Source of the DNA: Gemmatimonadota bacterium
GTDB taxonomy: Bacteria; Gemmatimonadota; Gemmatimonadetes; Gemmatimonadales; GWC2-71-9
Direction: 5' to 3'
DNA length: 8,158 bases
Assembly: GCA_003221985.1 (NCBI GenBank)
Contig: QHUQ01000100.1
Span: forward strand, 1-8,158
Below the pieces are notes generated by a model. It did not search any database. It was not told where the DNA came from and saw nothing but the letters and a program-made list of their open reading frames with translations. A program made the translations under genes and the position numbers. The first letter of the stretch is position 1. The number at the start of each line of letters is the position of its first letter. Positions 5,806-8,158 of this stretch are shown one piece after another.

Positions 5806-7232
5806 TGCCTACTCCGCTCGTCGAATGCGTGCCGAACTTCTCCGAGGGCCGCGATCGGACGACGATCGACGCGCTGCGTGCGGCGATCACCGCGGTGCCG
5901 GGCGTTCAGCTCCTCGATGTGCAAAGCGACGCGGCGCACAATCGCTCGGTCTTCACGCTCGTCGGCGCGCCGGCCGTCACCGCTGAGGCGGCCTTCGCGG
6001 CGATGCGCGTGGCGGCGCAACGGATCGACCTCACGAAGCACAGCGGCGAGCACCCGCGCATGGGCGCGACGGATGTGGTGCCGTTCGTTCCCGTCTCAGG
6101 AGTGACGATGGACGAGTGCGTTGCGCTCGCGCGCGCGCTCGGGGAACGCGTGGGCCGCGAGCTCGCCATCCCGGTGTTCCTGTACGCGCGGGCGGCGACG
6201 CGCTCCGACCGCGTGCTGTTGCCCGATGTCCGTAAAGGGGAGTTCGAAGGCATGCGCGGCCGCATGCTGGAACCGGATTTCGGGCCCAATCGGGTCCATC
6301 CCAGCGCCGGCGCCACGGCCATCGGGGCGCGGCCGTTCCTCGTGGCGTTCAACGTCTATCTGGATACGCAGGAAATCGCGGTCGCAAAGGAGATCGCGAA
6401 ACAAATCCGCACTTCCAGCGGCGGGTTGCCGGCCGCGCAGGCGAGTGGCTTCATCGTCGACGGTCTCGCCCAGGTGTCGATGAACCTCCTGGACATCGAC
6501 ATCACGTCGCCTGCCGTCGTCTTCAATGCCATCAAGGCCCGCGCGGAAAAGCAGGGCGTCGCGGTGCAGAAGAGTGAAATCGTCGGTCTCGTCCCGGAGC
6601 GCGCCCTCATCGGCGCGGCGGAAACGGTGCTGCGGTTATCGAACGCCCGAGATCACGTCCTGGAAACGAAGATCAGAGCAGCGGCCGCGCCTGGAGCCTC
6701 GCCGTCCCTGGACGGCTGGATCGACGAGCTGGCCGGAGGCGCGCCGACGCCGGGCGGAGGGAGCGCAGCAGCCCTCGCGGGGACGCTTGCCGCCGCGCTC
6801 GTCGCCATGGTGGCGCGGCTTACAATCGGCAAGAAAGCCTACGCGGCGGTCGACGCCCGAGTCCGCGAGATTCTCGCGGAGGCCGAGATCTTACGCGCTG
6901 AGTTGCGGCGGCTGGTGGACGAGGACGCTGTGGCCTACGCGGGAGTCAGTCGTGCCTACAAGATCCCCAAAGACGACCCCGCGCGCAGCCGCGCCGTGGA
7001 TGACGCGCTGCTCGCAGCCGCGCGGACTCCGGTCGAAGTCGTCAAGCGCAGCCGTCGCCTGCTCGCGCTTGCCCAAACCATCGAGCAGATCGGCAATAAG
7101 AACGCGGTGAGCGACGCGCGCGTGGCCGGGATGCTGGCAAGAACGGCAATCGACGGAGCGACGGAGAATGTGAAGGTGAACGTCGCGGCAATGTCGGATC
7201 CTGCGCGGGCGCAAGGCTTGGCTCTCGGCTAG
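5805..7232 (+). CDS. ftcD: Bifunctional glutamate formimidoyltransferase / formimidoyl-THF cyclodeaminase (FTCD)
   Basis: The transferase moves the formimino group of N-formiminoglutamate, the histidine-breakdown product, to tetrahydrofolate. The cyclodeaminase then releases ammonia and forms methenyl-THF. Both are in one 475-residue chain. Residues 1 to about 290 are the transferase: LVECVPNFSEG (5-15), KHSGEHPRMGA (78-88, with the likely catalytic His83), DFGPNRVHPSAGATAIGARPFLVAFN (158-183), and LAQVSMNLLD (221-230). Residues from about 302 on are the FchA-type cyclodeaminase: LAGGAPTPGGGSAAALAG (309-326), KAYAAVD (344-350), LVDEDAVAYAGV (370-381) and KIPKDDP (386-392). The order matches the animal FTCD fusion, while many bacteria encode two separate proteins. 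The C-terminus stops about 15 residues after NVKVNV, which seems roughly 25 shorter than human FTCD from memory. No other hut gene is visible. It is coupled to suhB by TGATG. Confidence 0.95.
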   Translation: MPTPLVECVPNFSEGRDRTTIDALRAAITAVPGVQLLDVQSDAAHNRSVFTLVGAPAVTAEAAFAAMRVAAQRIDLTKHSGEHPRMGATDVVPFVPVSGVTMDECVALARALGERVGRELAIPVFLYARAATRSDRVLLPDVRKGEFEGMRGRMLEPDFGPNRVHPSAGATAIGARPFLVAFNVYLDTQEIAVAKEIAKQIRTSSGGLPAAQASGFIVDGLAQVSMNLLDIDITSPAVVFNAIKARAEKQGVAVQKSEIVGLVPERALIGAAETVLRLSNARDHVLETKIRAAAAPGASPSLDGWIDELAGGAPTPGGGSAAALAGTLAAALVAMVARLTIGKKAYAAVDARVREILAEAEILRAELRRLVDEDAVAYAGVSRAYKIPKDDPARSRAVDDALLAAARTPVEVVKRSRRLLALAQTIEQIGNKNAVSDARVAGMLARTAIDGATENVKVNVAAMSDPARAQGLALG

Positions 7233-7267
7233 GTGACGCAGCAATACACTCTCCCTCACCAACACCC

Positions 7268-7280
7268 AACCTCCGAGGTT
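7268..7280 (+). promoter_or_regulatory. Perfect 6-bp dyad covering the ribosome site of the VOC gene
   Basis: AACCTC, one central C, then GAGGTT form a perfect inverted repeat directly before the ATG at 7283. The GAGG at 7275-7278 is the best Shine-Dalgarno for that gene, spaced four bases from the ATG. As RNA, AACC could pair with GGTT around a five-base loop and partly hide the ribosome site. As DNA it could be a small operator. No regulator gene is in view, and a 13-bp dyad may occur by chance. Confidence 0.3.
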
Positions 7281-7282
7281 CT

Positions 7283-7669
7283 ATGAAGCGAGTTACAGGT
7301 ATTGGCGGCATCTTCTTCAAAGCCAAAGACGCTCCGGCACTCCAGGCTTGGTACAGGCGGCACCTCGGCATCGATGTCCAAGAATGGGGTGGCACGGCGT
7401 TCACCTGGACGGACGGTGAAGGAAAGCCGGTTGCCGGCACAACCGTCTGGTCTATTGGTTCGGCGCAAGGTGACCAGTTTGCGCCCAGCACTGCAACTTT
7501 CATGGTCAACTACCGGGTGGAGGATCTCCACGCCCTGGTCAAAGTCTTGCGCGAAGAACACTGCAACGTTCTCGAGAAGATCGACGATTCCGAGTACGGG
7601 AAGTTTGCCTGGGTCATCGATCCAGAAGGAAACAAGGTAGAACTTTGGCAACCGCCTGCCGGCCAATGA
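7283..7669 (+). CDS. VOC-superfamily (glyoxalase/bleomycin-resistance fold) protein
   Basis: This is a 128-residue single VOC protein with the usual pair of beta-alpha-beta-beta-beta modules. The first half is VTGIGGIFFKAKDAPALQAWYRRHLGID (4-31). The second half is FMVNYRVEDLHALVKVLREE (73-92), followed by the diagnostic end FAWVIDPEGNKVELWQPP (108-125), where Glu120 sits at the usual metal-ligand position. The first strand has Gly-Gly-Ile where metal-binding members usually have His, so the site may be incomplete or metal-free. Related proteins include glyoxalases, dioxygenases and antibiotic-binding proteins; no substrate can be assigned. It is separated from ftcD by 50 bp and precedes an SRPBCC gene, a frequent neighbour of VOC genes in soil bacteria. 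GC is lower than in the genes to its left. The ATG with GAGG four bases upstream fixes the start. Confidence 0.88.
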   Translation: MKRVTGIGGIFFKAKDAPALQAWYRRHLGIDVQEWGGTAFTWTDGEGKPVAGTTVWSIGSAQGDQFAPSTATFMVNYRVEDLHALVKVLREEHCNVLEKIDDSEYGKFAWVIDPEGNKVELWQPPAGQ

Positions 7670-7715
7670 CCAGGGCCAGTCGGCCTCAGCACGAATCTGA
7701 AGCGAATCCAAACTT

Positions 7716-7719
7716 AGGA
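7716..7719 (+). promoter_or_regulatory. Ribosome binding site of the SRPBCC gene
   Basis: AGGA sits seven bases before the ATG at 7727, a good spacing. It lies in the 57-bp gap after the VOC gene and supports that start. Confidence 0.6.
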
Positions 7720-7726
7720 TAATCCA

Positions 7727-8158
7727 ATGTCAGGCTCGAAATTTGTTTACGTTACGTACATCCGCATAACACCCGAGAAGGTGTGGCATGCACTCACAAC
7801 ACCCGAGATCATAAAGCAGTATCGGTTCGGAATGAGCGTCGAAAGCGAATGGAAGGTCGGCTCCACGTGGAGAATGTATGCTGACGGAAGCCTCATCGAC
7901 TCGGGCGAGATTCTCGAGAGCGTTTCGCAGAAGCGGCTGGTGATGAGTTGGCTGAATGAATGGAAGCCCGAGTTCAAGGCAGAGGGCAACTCCCGTTGCG
8001 TCTACGAGATTGAGCCCACGGGAGCGTCCGCGAAGCTCACACTCACCCATTCGATTGAACGGCCGGACTCCAAGTTCATCGGAGCCGTGTCGGAGGGCTG
8101 GCCGATGGTCATATCGAATCTCAAGTCGCTGCTTGAAACGGGGGATGTTGCTCTCGTC
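7727..8158 (+). CDS. SRPBCC / AHSA1-type START-fold protein (3' end cut by window edge)
   Basis: The frame is open for 144 codons from the ATG to the window end; the family is usually about 140-160 residues, so little is probably missing. The protein reads MSGSKFVYVTYIRITPEKVWHALTTPE at the start. It continues with a VGSTWRMYADGSLIDSGEILE stretch, then RLVMSWLNEW, a KLTLTHSIERPDSKF strand and the C-terminal helix GWPMVISNLKSLLE. This is the polyketide-cyclase/Hsp90-activator-like ligand-binding fold, with a hydrophobic cavity and no fixed catalytic residues. Members are often encoded next to an ArsR regulator or VOC proteins; the role is mostly untested. KQYRFG has Arg where relatives usually have Trp. 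GC is near 50% on two sampled lines, clearly below the roughly 70% of ftcD, which hints at separate origin. Confidence 0.88.
   Translation, partial: MSGSKFVYVTYIRITPEKVWHALTTPEIIKQYRFGMSVESEWKVGSTWRMYADGSLIDSGEILESVSQKRLVMSWLNEWKPEFKAEGNSRCVYEIEPTGASAKLTLTHSIERPDSKFIGAVSEGWPMVISNLKSLLETGDVALV

Noticed and set aside
7674..7685. GGCC-AGTC-GGCC hairpin after the VOC gene as a terminator
   Set aside because: The stem is only four to five pairs and no T-tract follows.
7718..7723. GATAAT as a -10 promoter box before the SRPBCC gene
   Set aside because: It is close to TATAAT, but no -35-like sequence lies about 17 bp upstream and it overlaps the ribosome site almost at the start codon.
7730..8050. 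106-codon minus-strand open frame
   Set aside because: It is antisense to the SRPBCC gene, which has a good ribosome site and family motifs; the reverse frame has neither.

Overview
The window comes from a GC-rich bacterial chromosome. Hand counts on single lines give about 70% GC in the core genes and about 50% near the right edge. Gene content is mostly housekeeping plus a type IV pilus motor, with very tight packing and several GTG starts. The style of the proteins, especially the 2-hydroxyacid dehydrogenase and the fused FTCD, reminds me of Gemmatimonadota or a neighbouring soil phylum. That is recall rather than proof. No RNA gene, insertion sequence, CRISPR array or phage gene is visible.

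Left two thirds (1-4987) is one leftward gene train, read from right to left: trpS (tryptophanyl-tRNA synthetase), an MgtC/SapB membrane protein, a D-isomer-specific 2-hydroxyacid dehydrogenase, a PilT-type ATPase, a DapA-superfamily aldolase resembling 4-hydroxy-2-oxoglutarate aldolase, and an M28 metallopeptidase cut by the left edge. Successive junctions are a 29-bp overlap, a 128-bp overlap, a stop directly abutting a start, a 4-bp overlap and an 8-bp overlap. A single transcript with coupled translation is therefore likely.

The right third (5008-8158) runs rightward. suhB (inositol-monophosphatase family) overlaps by one base a single-chain glutamate formimidoyltransferase/formimidoyl-THF cyclodeaminase (FTCD). 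After a 50-bp gap comes a small VOC/glyoxalase-fold protein, and after 57 bp an AHSA1-type SRPBCC protein cut by the right edge. The last two genes have lower GC and normal spacing, and look like accessory genes. The two trains diverge from start codons only about 20 bp apart.

There is no obvious new defence or mobile system. The points most worth checking are: a hydrophobic hairpin inserted between the first two metal ligands of the M28 peptidase; a HOGA1-like aldolase co-transcribed with a GRHPR-type dehydrogenase, which suggests a glyoxylate-handling pair; the 128-bp mgtC/dehydrogenase overlap that replaces the usual MgtC C-terminal domain; and a PilT with altered motifs and an added tail.
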